64,000 nt of DNA, from contig JAWNGF010000010.1 in assembly GCA_037039685.1 (NCBI GenBank), forward strand, positions 682,001 through 746,000, in the 5' to 3' direction. The position numbers and the translations under genes are program-made. The notes under the pieces are model-generated. The model saw only the letters and a list, made by a program, of their open reading frames with translations, made no database searches and had not been told where the DNA came from. Origin of the DNA: Ceratobasidium sp. AG-K. Taxonomy: Eukaryota; Basidiomycota; Agaricomycetes; Cantharellales; Ceratobasidiaceae. This document shows, piece by piece, positions 1-11,410 of this stretch (positions are counted from its first letter, which is position 1; each line of letters opens with the position of its first letter).

Positions 1-721
1 TTCAATGCCTTGTGAAGCACATGAACTCGGGTAGCTTGTAAAACTGACTTCAGCGTACCTTGCGGTGAATTCTATGCTTTCGTCCTGAATTCTTGGGAAA
101 AAATTCATGAGCTGACACCACGATACCAAGCCCTCGACACACCTGACACGGTTATGACACTCGGCCCCCATACGAGCGTGAGCCACCTATTCCTACTGTG
201 TAGCTTGATATGCATAGTCAGCTGGGTGCACTCACGCTGTTATTGCTTCAGAATTAGTAAACTCTTCAGGTTCCTTGACCAGCACCTCGTGTAGAGCTCG
301 AGGGTCGGAAATCCACAATTGGCCACTCTAAACTCGCGAACTTCGGCAACTACAAGCAAATTTGACGGCAAATACGTACCCGCAACGGCCCCTCTACCCG
401 ACATACCGACCCGCAAGTGTTTAATAGTTCTCCTTGTAGTTGAATTCCGGCTTTAGGGTCGAATATCTCCAGCGCATAGCCTGCAGCGACGCTCGGACGT
501 TTAGTACTATTGAACTGGTCTTATTACGTACCAAAAAGCAACGATTGTGCAGATGGCCCGTCAAGAGCCTTAAAGGCCCGAGACGCTTTGACGAGTTGAT
601 AAGTACCTCTAGCACCAGCTACTAGGATCAAACCAAGGCAGGAGTAAAATAGGTGATTCTTGACCAGAGCGAGACAATCCATGATAGAGTAGGGCTGGGT
701 CGATTCGATCACCGAACTCAT
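1..721 (-). CDS. Cytochrome P450, N-terminal part (partial, cut by left edge)
   Basis: First exons of a membrane-anchored fungal P450 monooxygenase. The ATG is at 719-721. A hydrophobic anchor (SCLGLILVAGARGTYQLV) is followed by a 52-bp intron that contains TACTAAAC and ends in CTGCAG. Further exons encode GYALEIFDP, LWISDPRALHEVLVK and GRKHRIHRK, which match the same exons of the two P450 genes to the right one by one. Apparent stop codons in the straight reading all fall inside these introns, so the visible part looks intact. The I-helix, K-helix and haem loop lie outside the window. The substrate cannot be told; family assignment rests on similarity to the neighbouring copy that has the haem motif. 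Confidence 0.75.
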
Positions 722-1212
722 GGTAAACAGTGTGAACTATAGCCAGGTAGCAATGTGTGTGGTGTACTTGTACCCTCGCACGAGTACGTGGCAAAATAAC
801 GGATCCACTGGCCGATAACCGCGAGGATGAAAGGGGCCAGCGGAACTTCCTATCGAGACGCATCTGGATGCGCTGCGCGCTCCGCCTGCCTGGAAAGGTA
901 TCTCGCATCTGCGTTCGAAATAATTCTAGGATAGACTGTTTGGTCACGGTGAGACTGTATCGCTGTGAGGCAGTAAAAGGAAAGAAACAAGGCACAAGCA
1001 CAAGCCTTCGACCAGTCACTTGCATGACATCAGTGTCAAGGTCTGGCACTCCTCGGTTCCTGACGTTTGCGTGGGGAATCACATGACTTGAACCCTCCAC
1101 ATCGACCAGTCGTATTAGTACATAATTACGGCTATAATAACACGTTCTTGGCAAAAACAACGACTATCGCACCCAAATCTCCAATACCAGGCAACCAAGC
1201 CCACCATATCGT

Positions 1213-3900
1213 CTACTCTGAACCACCTAGGACATACATCTTCATTGGCATGGCAGGGCCCGCACTGAGTCTTCCATCTGGGCCGCGAGCATGTGGTTTT
1301 ATTGTGAAATCATTCTTCCAGGATACCTCTCCGGCCACCTCGAACTCGAAGGACGACACCAATTTTGAAAGCACGGCCTCTACCATGAGTTGGATTAAAA
1401 CTCGATCATTTGGACGGTACTGTTCATGGACTTACTCATCACAAGAAGGGAAAACTTCATGCCACTATAAATAAGAAAGCTGAGTCAACCCAGTCAACTA
1501 AATCTACCGGTGTGCAACTTACGGGCAGGCTCGCGGTCCTCCGAGAAAAGTCATCCTTACAAGCAAGGGTCAATGACATGCAGGCACGTGATACACGGAG
1601 CTCACATTGAAGAATATATACTAGGCATCCTGGAATCTCCAACGGTAGCAGGCAGCGGTTCGAGCCAGCGCTGGGGTTTGAACTGGTCGGCGTCACTGCC
1701 CCAGGTTTGCCTAGATTCTTGTTCATTCCGCGATACAACGGAAACAAAGCTGAATACCTACGGATCTAGGTTGGCTGCTCGAAGCGATACGTAGATACGG
1801 GTCCCTTTTGTGACTGGGATGGTTGTAATCATACTTGCTCCATCCTTGGATCTAACTGGGTATAGGAGCGGCAATGTCCAGTCCTGAGTCGCCACGCGCT
1901 CGAGAAATGAAACCGGAGGATGCAACCTCAAGATCTCGCGACAGACAGCGTCCAGATAGGTGAGCGAGTTGAGTTGATCATAATCGAGTTCTGCTCCGTA
2001 GATTTCGTGTGCTTGGCGCATCTCGCTGCGGAGCTTGTCTTGGACGTCTGAATGTTGCGCGAGTACACTTAGCGTTCTTGAAAGCGCCGAACTAAGAGCA
2101 TATGAGTTTCCAGTCGCACTGAAAGTCGAACACAAATTGCTAACCCCGTTGTTTCATGTCCAGCAAACAGAATTCCGCTATCATCCGCACCATTAGCATC
2201 ATGGTTGGGCATTGCATACATTGGCTTACTTGACTTGCGCTAGAACCTCTTCTTCGGTCATTTGTTCACTGGGGTTGACCACTTTGTTATGCTTCACTAG
2301 AGCCACTGTTATTCCGTTTCTCGAGAAATAACATGATTGAAGCTCACTTAGTGCCGTCATGACGTCCTTTCCAGCTGCTACCTCCATATCTAGTGTGCTG
2401 TTCGCCAGTGCCTCCTTTTTATGCGCGATAATACTGCAAGCCTACGCATACAAGATATCAATCAGTACGTTGCCGAGTGTATGATACGTATATAACGCCT
2501 AACCGTTTGATTGATCACATCGGTGACCTTTCTCAGTTCTTGTGTAGGGCGATGGGGAACTCTCTCTACAATATATCGCCGGAAGCGAGGTGTTCCGAGC
2601 CTCATGAGAAAGGGCAAAATTGGTCGCAGGTACCACATGTCTACCATCAACGGACTGTGCAATTTTTCAAATAGTTTTTCGTTAAGTACTCGACCCATGA
2701 AATAATGACTTGTGCATAGGACCTACAATATTTGGCGTGATGCATCTAGGTATTCCACTTCCTTGCTGTCCATTGCTCCAAAAGAATGCCCAATTCCTTG
2801 CGGTGTACGAATTAGCAAAAGTACTATTATATTTCTAGGTTGCGAAACCTCACCAGCTTGTCCAACAATTTCAAGCGCAACATTACTCATCCATTTGTAG
2901 ACGTCGATCACAGAAGCGTTCGAACCAGAGCTCCGGACCTGTGAAGTAACAATTTCCACTAGCTACAGAAGCGTCAACATGTGTCAACCGCTGGATGGGG
3001 TACCGAAACTACCTGGTTTGTAATGATGTTTACAGTGGGTGTCTAGAAGGAGCTTCGTATCAGCGGCGCTACAAAAACTGCAAACCCCCATGTACCACTG
3101 AGAGAAAAGCGTCAGCTCATAGTGTGTTAAAATTAGAAGATAACTCACAATTACGCATATGGTTGGCTGTAAATACTGGATTTAAGATCTGTAAATGGCA
3201 TGAGCACGTGGGTTGCCAGCTAAACCGTCCCATACCTTGCGATGGATTTTGTGCTTTTGTCCTGAAAATCGGCGCATGATTAGCAAGCCAACATATCGAG
3301 TCTGTGCTCCCAACCGTGTGTTGTGGTCACATCCGGTCCATAGATAAGTTTGAGCCATCTAACAGCAAATTTCTATGAGATTTGCGAGCTACAAATGCTT
3401 CGGCTCACTCACGCTACCAAAGATTCGCACTCTCTGAATTCGTCGTGTCCTTTGACCAGCACTGCATGCAGAGCTCGAGGGTCAGATATCCATAGATCGC
3501 TACTCTGTTCACAAAGCTCGACAATGTCACTCGGGGAGCCCGACATCAAGCTACTCACCCCAAGTATTCCTCTCAATTGGCATACAGAGCCATACTTGAG
3601 TTGTAACTCATCCTGTAGTTCGACCCCAGTTTGAGGATTGAATAAATCCGGAACATGTCCTAGGGCAACTATTAGTGCTTTGATACTCAAAATATCAAGC
3701 TACACACCCCATAAGAGAGACTGGGAGGATGGTCCGTCAAGTTCAGGAAACCTCAAGGCCGCTCTGAAAATTCGGTATGCAGTCAACATTCCAGCAGCTA
3801 CGCTCATGACGAAGCATACGTGAAACGGGTAGCGCATAATAAGATCGAGAGACTCCCGAACAAAGCTCATTTGGTCAAAGGCGGTCTGAGAAGTAATCAT
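1213..3900 (-). CDS. Cytochrome P450 monooxygenase with all catalytic motifs
   Basis: Haem-thiolate monooxygenase, expected at the ER membrane. The ATG is at 3898-3900, followed by an anchor (HVCFVMSVAAGMLTAYRI). Exons then encode HVPDLFNPQTGVELQDELQ, LWISDPRALHAVLVK, GQKHKIHRK/LNPVFTANHMR, VYKWMSNVALEIVGQAG, the I-helix FAGHETT, the K-helix EILR (ExxR) near 1945, WGSDADQFKPQRW, and the haem loop FLGGPRACP/GMKFS split by an intron near 1490-1535. It ends in MKMYVLGGSE and stop at 1213-1215. The weak point is the junction after HETT near 2115-2150: the acceptor AG used in the third copy is changed here, leaving only a 26-nt intron or another splice. Probably functional, but not proven. Substrate unknown. 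Confidence 0.78.
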
Positions 3901-6472
3901 GGTGAGGATGTGGAGCAGGGGTTGCTTGAATCGATTGCGATCCCGTGAGTTTTATATCCAAGTAGAGGGACGTGTTTGGTTGTGACTATCTTCCCCGTGT
4001 AGGAAATACCTAGAGCACATGGCTACACGAGGGTAAAGAACAATACCCCTACGACCTTCTGTACCCGCACATGTCTGAGTACTCTGCTCATTGCCTAACT
4101 CCAGTAGGGCCGATGACAGGCACTCATAATGCAATCAAGGTCCAATATTGAAAGATGCACAGGTTAGCCTCAAAATAAGCTATGGCGAGAAACGTATCAA
4201 GTTCTCACCATCGGAATGTCATCCGAAGCGAAGAAAGGCTAAATTGGGGGGCCGTGTCGTCATTTTCCAATGTCTTCCAGCCGCTGCCCCGCGACACCCC
4301 TTTTTTTCCCGCCCCATGTGTCCCTCTTGGCTTCCACTCGGTCAGGGTTATCTTTGTTCGCGCATACAATCGTGGGTCCGTGGACTCTAAAACCGTGCAA
4401 TCACGTGACAAGCATTGGTTCCCGACTCAGGTCTTGGACACGCATCGCTTCAAATTTGTTATGCATATACCTACTAAACATTCACAGTTCTGCTTGTGAA
4501 CTTTAATCAATTAATTAGTTCATTTATTAATGTCTTGAATCCAGCCCTACCTACCTCGGAGTTACAATCCACGCCAGTGATGTATCGCCGTTCCCACAGT
4601 GCTTCTCTTCGCTGTCTCTCGGCCTTGCACGACATCTCCCAATAGCTGATATCACGCTCACCCACAAATTCACCCGCTCTCTGTTTAATAAAAGACTCGG
4701 AACACCATCTGTATACCAAACCAACGATGCTTTCCAGTTTAGGTTTGCTGATAGTCGTTTCGAAACTCTGAACAAGTATACCAGTTCGCACCATGGTACT
4801 CCGGTATCTGTTGCATCCTCATGCAGGTTGTGCTCTCAAGGCCAAAAGTCAAGGATATCGACAGATCAGCGGTACCGCACGGCGTGGACGAGATAGGCAT
4901 AAATCGTTCGGCCACGCATGCCATCACTCATGAGGATGCGTAGCCCCAGAGAAGCATGCCCTGCGAACGAAGTATTACATGTTGAAGGGTAGTCTCTAGT
5001 CTTGCCGCTACCACATGGTAGGATTGCCTGTTTGGAGCCATTTACGGCAGGGACGTTCACTGGTTTAGTGGCGTTGAGTGATCGTCCAAGCCGCAAACGC
5101 ACTGGTTTACAACTATGTCCTAGTAGCCTCAGGCTCTGGGAATGATATTGAACGTGGCAAAGTGACCCGACAGCGCAACTGGTTAGAGATGAGACTTGTG
5201 CACTGGACTGTGCTGGTGGGCCCACTCATTTCAAAATTTAAAATGCAAAACTTCATACCCTATGGTATTTTGGGCCACCAAAGCGAAACCAGTAATCGTC
5301 GGTACGTATGTGTAATTTACAGACAGCCTGCAAGCACGTGGTCCCCTTTAAAATGTTATAGCACTAAATTATATTTGAGAATCGCCAAGCTGTCTGATCG
5401 AGCTGACTCTGAAGCGTAAACAGTCTTCAAGAGAGCCTCTGAGGTATGGGTAAATGTTTATCCAGCATCTTTGCTCGCAGTGACCTATCCTCAGGTCCCA
5501 ATGAGATTTCAATTTAGAAAACGCCACTTACTGCTTGTGTTTAGCCTTCCAGGGGGTCATGTAAACGTGAATACTATCCGTAGCTTGAACGCTAATCACA
5601 ATACAACTATTTTCCTCCCTCGGCCAAACTGGATATCAAGTAGCAACGATCGCTTCCAATTCACAGTTCCCAAGGAACGAGACCAGAAAATACGATAGCA
5701 GTCCTCGCAAAGATTGGTGTTGGAACATCTCGGCGAATTGGCCACGTTCGCCAACTGCATGGAATGTTGTTCACTCGCCGTATGGCTTTGAAGACCACCA
5801 ATATTTCATTTACAAGCTTCTTGTGCCAAGAATAAAACAGGTGGTCCCTGAGAATAGTACGATACCCTAAGATTTACACTACTGGTCTAGACTTGATTAT
5901 CGGAGTCATGCCAGGTAGAGAACATCAACCCCAGGTCTAGGCCGGCTCACGGCGGCGGGTATATATGTTCGGGCCAGGCAATGCTCAAAGACAAAGGAGT
6001 TCCTATCTATGCTGAATCGAACACTAACCAAGGCACAGGGATAAGGAACGAAATCAGTAAAAAATTCTATCTCAGAGCGTGGCCGACCCCCGCTTACCCC
6101 GGGACAATTCTATAACAGGATTGATTGATCAAAGACAATATTGACCCATGATGTCGAAGAATAGCACCCGATTGTAGCCAAACTGCTATCCAGGGATCTT
6201 CCGGCGGCTAAAAAACCGATACGTGGCCGAGCCTAATTAGAATGTCACTATCGAGAATCATACACGCCCCTACTCACTCCCACCCCATTTTTCAATACGC
6301 GTTCACTTGGGAAAATGGAGAAGGAATCCCATCTACTGTAGGCAAACCCGTCAACCATACTCGTTTGCCCTTTCTTTTGTACGCCTACCCAAAGTAAACG
6401 ACCACAGTTGCCATATGCGCATGTTGGGTAATGGTTCCCATGACCAAACAAAATGGGCACGTGATTGCAGTA
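3901..6472. other. Intergenic spacer without a convincing gene
   Basis: Apart from the P450 promoter, nothing here forms a supported gene. On the minus strand between about 4507 and 5225 there are interrupted reading frames, one with a P-loop-like AILPCGSGKT near 5020. This could be a worn helicase fragment but has no second motif. From 5230 to 6470 I see no coding signal. Confidence 0.4.
3950..3956 (-). promoter_or_regulatory. TATA box of the second P450 gene
   Basis: TATAAAA on the minus strand, about 50 bp upstream of the ATG at 3900. Position and sequence fit a core promoter. The third P450 gene has TATAAA at the same distance. Confidence 0.45.
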
Positions 6473-7090
6473 CTTTTTTTTTAAATACATATTTAACGAG
6501 CTACATGAACACGAGGTCAAACCTCTCAGAACAAGCCATGCCGAGACAGAAACGCGAGAAGAGAAGAAAAAAACAGAAAAAACAGGCGGGAAGGTGACAG
6601 TTAATACGTGGGTGCAAGAAATGCAGTCAAAGCAGGACCCGAGAAACCCAAATCAGAACCGTCTAAGAAACGCGTCCGAGTGTGAAAGGAAATGAACCAG
6701 GGCCATAAGACCCTTTTTCGAGTTAAAGAGGACAGAGAGCGAGAAGAATGAAGATGCACGGCGAAGAGGTTGACGGAACTCTGCATATAATCTGCAGTCC
6801 GCAAGGACGTGTCTGATCGTTTGGACTGGGGCTTCGCCACACGGGCAAGATGGGACTTCGTCAGGCACAAATCAACTGTAATATTCGCCAAAGAATCCGT
6901 GACCAAGGGTGATCTGGTTTAAGCGAGTGAAGACGGAACGGGGTGCGTTGATTTTGTGTCCTACGTGGAGTTTCAGCGACGGCGGCCTGTCTAAGGTGCG
7001 TTACACGTGTTCGGATCGATGGCCTTGCAGCCACATTCTACCCCAATCCTTGATCGTCTTGTTCTTGGATCTCGCGCCACACGTGATCGC
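6473..7090 (-). mobile_element. LINE (non-LTR retrotransposon) 3' fragment
   Basis: The minus strand encodes the C-terminus of a LINE reverse-transcriptase polyprotein: APRSVFTRLNQITLGHGFFGEYY, then a zinc-knuckle-like block SCPCGEAPVQTIRHVLADC, then LYAEFRQPLRR and a KKGLMALVHFL tail ending near 6653. This C-CG...H...C block after the RNase H region is typical of LINEs in Agaricomycetes. Stops interrupt the frame just upstream, and no endonuclease or palm domain is visible, so the copy is 5'-truncated and dead. A run of ten T's at 6473-6482 (A's on the element strand) marks its 3' end. It sits downstream of the P450 pseudogene. Confidence 0.7.
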
Positions 7091-7445
7091 AGTGCTCGTC
7101 AAATATCGGGGCTCGTTCCTAGATCATTTAAGCCATGCATATATCCAGATATTCCAAGAGGCAGAACGTAGCGTGCAAAGACGTAACTCAATTAATAGGC
7201 CTCAAGTCGGCACCTAGCATACTTCAACCCTCCCCTCCCCCCACTGTGAACCTCAAATCTCCATAAAATATGGAGTTTGAGCTCGATCGTTGGCAGAATA
7301 CGGATATAATCTCCATATCCAGCATCGAGACCCAGTCGCCCCGACCAGCACTGACGAAAACACAGGGTCTATCCCCGTATTTTGCCAATGTTACGGAGAT
7401 CTGGGTCCATGGTGCCCTAGCGGCAACACAATATCGTAGAGTTAT

Positions 7446-10141
7446 CTACTCAGAGCCTACCAGAACGCTGACTTTCATCGGCACGACAGCATTGAGCGTC
7501 CCATCCAAAGCACGGACACATGGTTTTACGGCTATATCATTTCTCTGCATCATATCACCGGCGACTTCAAATCTCAGCGATGACATCAAATCCGATAGGA
7601 TAGCCTCTGCAGCAAAACCGGTTAGGGACGAAATGCATACGCAAGTATACGTGGATAAACTGACTCATTTCAACCTGTGAGAATTTCATACCACTGTATT
7701 GCATTGTGTTTAGGCATTGGGATGAGATGTCGTTTTATGGAAAGCATGTATTGGTTACAGACAAGCGCGTGGCCCCCTGAAAACGCCATTGCAAAAATAT
7801 TATCTGAGGATCATTTAACCACCTAATCAAGAACGCTCAAGTTGAAGTATATATGCTAGACATTCTGGCCTCTGTGACTGACATGGGCAAAGGACTGAGC
7901 CAGCGCTCAGGTTTGAGTTGATCGGCATCCTTGCCGCATGTGTGTCCAGAGCCAGGTCACCTTGAAACGAATCGGGCGGAAATGCACCACTACTTAGTGA
8001 TCCAGGTTGGCCGGTCGAAATGACACATAAACTTGAGTGCTTTCTAAAACTGAAACACTCGTTATAATGCTTTTCCCATTCTTGGACTTGGCAGGATACA
8101 GGAGCAGTAATGTCCAGTCTTCTGTGACAACTCGCTCGAGAAATGCGGCTGGAGCATATAGCTGTAGGATCTCATGGCAAACAGCATCCGGATAATCGAG
8201 CGAGTGGAGCTGTTCGTAATCGAAGTCTTTCCCATAAGTTTCGTGTGCATCATGAACCTCGGTCCGGAGCTTTTCTTGAACTGCTGGGGTTTGAACTAGG
8301 ACATGGAGGATCCTTGCAAGCCCTGAACCATAAAGCGCATATCTAAAATCAAGTCAACTGTGTGGAAGTGAATCCAGCTTACCTGGTTGTCTCGTATCAG
8401 GCAAACACTAAGGCGTTGTTCTCGAAAACATTAGTGTTCCTGCTACTTATTGTGCCTGCACGAACTTGACCTGTGCCAAATCTCTTCGTCACTCATTTTC
8501 TCCTCTGGGACAATCGCTTTGTTCTTTCTCCTCGTGGAACAAATTATTTATCCATTTGCAGGTGATAAGCTTGTGACACTCGCACAATGCCGTCATAATA
8601 TCCTGCCCAGACGCCACCTCAAATTCTAAATTGTTCGTTGCTATAGCTTCCTTTTTGCGTGCAACAACATCCACAGCCTATTTGGCCATGAGCAAGCTCC
8701 TATCAAGGGTAATACTCCTGCCTCGTCGAACCATTTGAACTTGTCGTAGACTATGTCCATAATTCGTCTCAATCGCTGAACGCAATGAGGACTTCGCTCG
8801 ACGGCCCGTCGCCGAACCCGTTGGGTCCCCAGCCCCGTGAGCTGAGGCAGAATAGCTCGTAGATACCACATGTCCATAATCAACCGACTGTGGAAAGATG
8901 TGGGGCGGTGTTCATTGATTGCTTGATGCGTATATTGACCGAGGATCGGACTTACAACATTTCGCGCGATGCATTGGGATGTTCCGGGTCCTTTTCTTGC
9001 ATGGCTTCGAACAAATACCTAATTTCTATTATAATTGAGATTTAGCAAACATGAACTTGCCGTCGCTCGTAAAATCTTGCCGCTAGGCCAATAATCTCGA
9101 GGGAGGCGTGCCTATCCATTTGAAGACGCCCACGGCGCCAGTGGCTGATCCGCCGGCCCTGGCCTGCGGGGTTATGGTGTCCACCAGCTACGAACTTATT
9201 GTTAGCTTAATTCCAGTTACTAAAGAGCGCTACGCATCCTGCCTGATGTCATGCTCGGCACCTAACACGAAGCCCTTAGCAGTGTGACGGTAACCTTGAT
9301 ATAATAACACAAGCTACCACTACATACGAAATACCATTACAAAGCAAAATGAGCCAAAGAGGAACTTGCAGCCTCGTATATGTCTTGCCGTAAACACTGA
9401 ATCTAAAATCTTCAGAGAAAGATCAACTGATGCAAGCTATGAAAACATTCAAGTTGCACGCGTACCTTGCGCTGAATCTTTTGTTTTCTCCCTAGACTCG
9501 AAGCAGTCGATCCGTAACCCAGATCGACAAGCATATTGTCAACCCACCAGCTGTCGTAGCCACGTGTGGTCCCAACAGAATGGTATGCAACCTGATAATC
9601 CCGGTTTCCGTTACAAGTCGGCACACGCTTAGCCTGCTAAACATCACTCACGCTATAAAAGTTGGAGACTCGCTGAACTTGTCATGCCCTTTGACTAGCA
9701 CTAGCACCTCTTGCACACCTCACGGATTGGCAATCGATAACTGCCCCCTCTGTGCGAGCATCAGTGAGCAATTACAGTGATGCTAGAGTCGCCTGCCCGT
9801 AGCGGTTCTTCCACCCGGCATATAGCCCCATACTTGTATAGCAGTTTGTCCTGTAGTTGGACTCCGTTTTCGGTATCGTATAATTCAGGCGCGTACCCTT
9901 GGGTTTCGGCCAACTCTCGTCGCGACGAGTCGAGGCCTTCTAAACACGCCCTCCAAAGGAAGAATTTCGCACAGGGTCCATCAAGTGTACGAAATGCCAT
10001 GGCTGCTCTGACGGCTCTGTAGACAGCCAACGTCCCAATAACCACTGATACCCCAACCCAGACATAGAATTGATGGCGCTTGGGTATAGCAAGATAATCC
10101 AGGATGGAACCTGCTTGCTCAGAGTTTACTAGCCGAGCCAC
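7446..10141 (-). pseudogene. Cytochrome P450 pseudogene
   Basis: Third member of the P450 array, with the same exon order as its neighbour. The ATG is at 10141 and the N-terminal exon is well kept (anchor FYVWVGVSVVIGTLAVYRAV; PELYDTENGVQLQDKLLYKYG). Three independent lesions hit catalytic motifs. The I-helix reads LVFA, stop, YETT, where the neighbour has LFAGHETT. The K-helix ExxR is EILQ. The haem loop, FSGGHALV near 7770, has lost one base, so the ligand Cys is out of frame. The C-terminal exon (FEVAGDMMQRNDIAVKP, ending VGSE) is otherwise well aligned. The first intron donor also appears lost, and that segment now reads through. Confidence 0.8.
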
Positions 10142-11410
10142 GGGAGTTGGTATGAACTATACAGCGAGTCGGCGCTCTGGCGTATGTTTATACCGCGATA
10201 CCGAGCAGCAATTGGGTGCAAAGAACCGACCCAAATATGCTATGATCATGAGCAATATTGCACAGGGGCTAGGAACGCAATGATAAAACGGTGTTTCTGA
10301 GCGCGACCCGACCTTCCACCTTGAGCTAAAATTCATAACGCTCATCGATAACAGAAACACATGTATCGATGTGGATTTATGAAATTAAACCATAGGCTTA
10401 TACCTCAGCCAAGAGATCGCCAACGTTTCGTCAGCTCCCAGCGGGCTAAATTCTCGATGCCTCGTTGTATGCGAATAGAATGGCGGTATTGGAAATCATA
10501 CAATCGTGTTCTCGTCCATTCTGCGATCTTCCAACTCTCGCCACGCGAGCGAAACAAAGGAATGGTACCGAGGCTGGGTGAGCTCCATCACACAGTCACC
10601 CGACGCTTTCTTGCACACCACCTTTGACAAACTATCCAGACGCACCGGCAGTTTACATAGGCAATATACTCGCATCTAACGGCGCCTTTAACGAAAGAAG
10701 ATTCGTGCTCATTTGCGTATTACGCCTTCGCGCCAATTGTGCTTTGGCTTTCCTTGGCTATTTAGTTATCGTACGTTGGCACATTGTTCCGATGCACAGC
10801 TCCAGCGTTTGCCAACCGCGCGCATGTAGCCTGTGGACGTGTACAACACACGCGTGCACATCCTTCCCGTATCTTCACCGAACCCCCCTGGCCCATTCGT
10901 ATACGCATACATCCAGACCAGCGCACACAGACGCGACTCGATTGTTTGACGTACCTGGCAACCCACGCTTGATTTGTCACCATTCCCACCGTGCTTCTTT
11001 CACGCCTCGCAACCCCGCCAACTCCGAACAGCAAAACGAAACCCACCGAGCACTAAAAGCTCACCGCAGCCCGATCAGAGCACAAAAGCACCAAGGAAGA
11101 GGTCATGTCGATTCGGCTCTAGCTCGATTGGTAATTCCCGGGTGTATGATCTCCCGTACATCCCCCGCATCAGAGAAACAAGTCGAATTGAAAGCGATAA
11201 TTACAACACGATGCGACAACCCATGGTACTATGTAAAAACGTAGGGATCTAGTAGAGTGGAGATCAAACAGAGAAGATAAAAGAGAGGTAGATCAACAAG
11301 AGAGCAGGACCAGTCCAGCTTTACCGCCCAGGCGGAACAGGCACAGGATCATTCAGCCTAGGATACAGTCAGCACACGCGCAATGTACAGGATATCTTGC
11401 GGACGTAGTA
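10142..11410. other. Intergenic spacer
   Basis: Holds the pseudogene promoter and the 3' flank of the G-alpha gene. A plus-strand reading frame of 206 codons at 10624-11244 exists, but its composition (His, Thr, Arg, Pro rich, no recognisable domain) and overlap with equally long frames on the other strand do not support a gene. Confidence 0.4.
10187..10192 (-). promoter_or_regulatory. Relic TATA box of the P450 pseudogene
   Basis: TATAAA on the minus strand about 50 bp upstream of the pseudogene's ATG, matching the position in the second P450 gene. Confidence 0.35.

Noticed and set aside
609..1160. 183-codon minus-strand frame upstream of the first P450
   Set aside because: Overlaps the P450 N-terminal exon in another frame and has no recognisable domain.
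1230..1340. SGPRACGF on the plus strand, like a P450 haem motif
   Set aside because: The true P450 C-terminal exon lies on the minus strand here, and the real haem loop is at about 1490-1535.
4507..5225. Possible helicase remnant with AILPCGSGKT near 5020 (minus)
   Set aside because: Only one P-loop-like motif and broken frames; no DEAD/DEAH or other helicase motif could be found.
11100..11170. tRNA-like words (TAGCTCGATTGGTA)
   Set aside because: No B box, anticodon arm or acceptor pairing could be made.
10624..11244. 206-codon plus-strand frame between the P450 pseudogene and G-alpha
   Set aside because: No domain, odd composition, and equal-length overlapping frames on the other strand.
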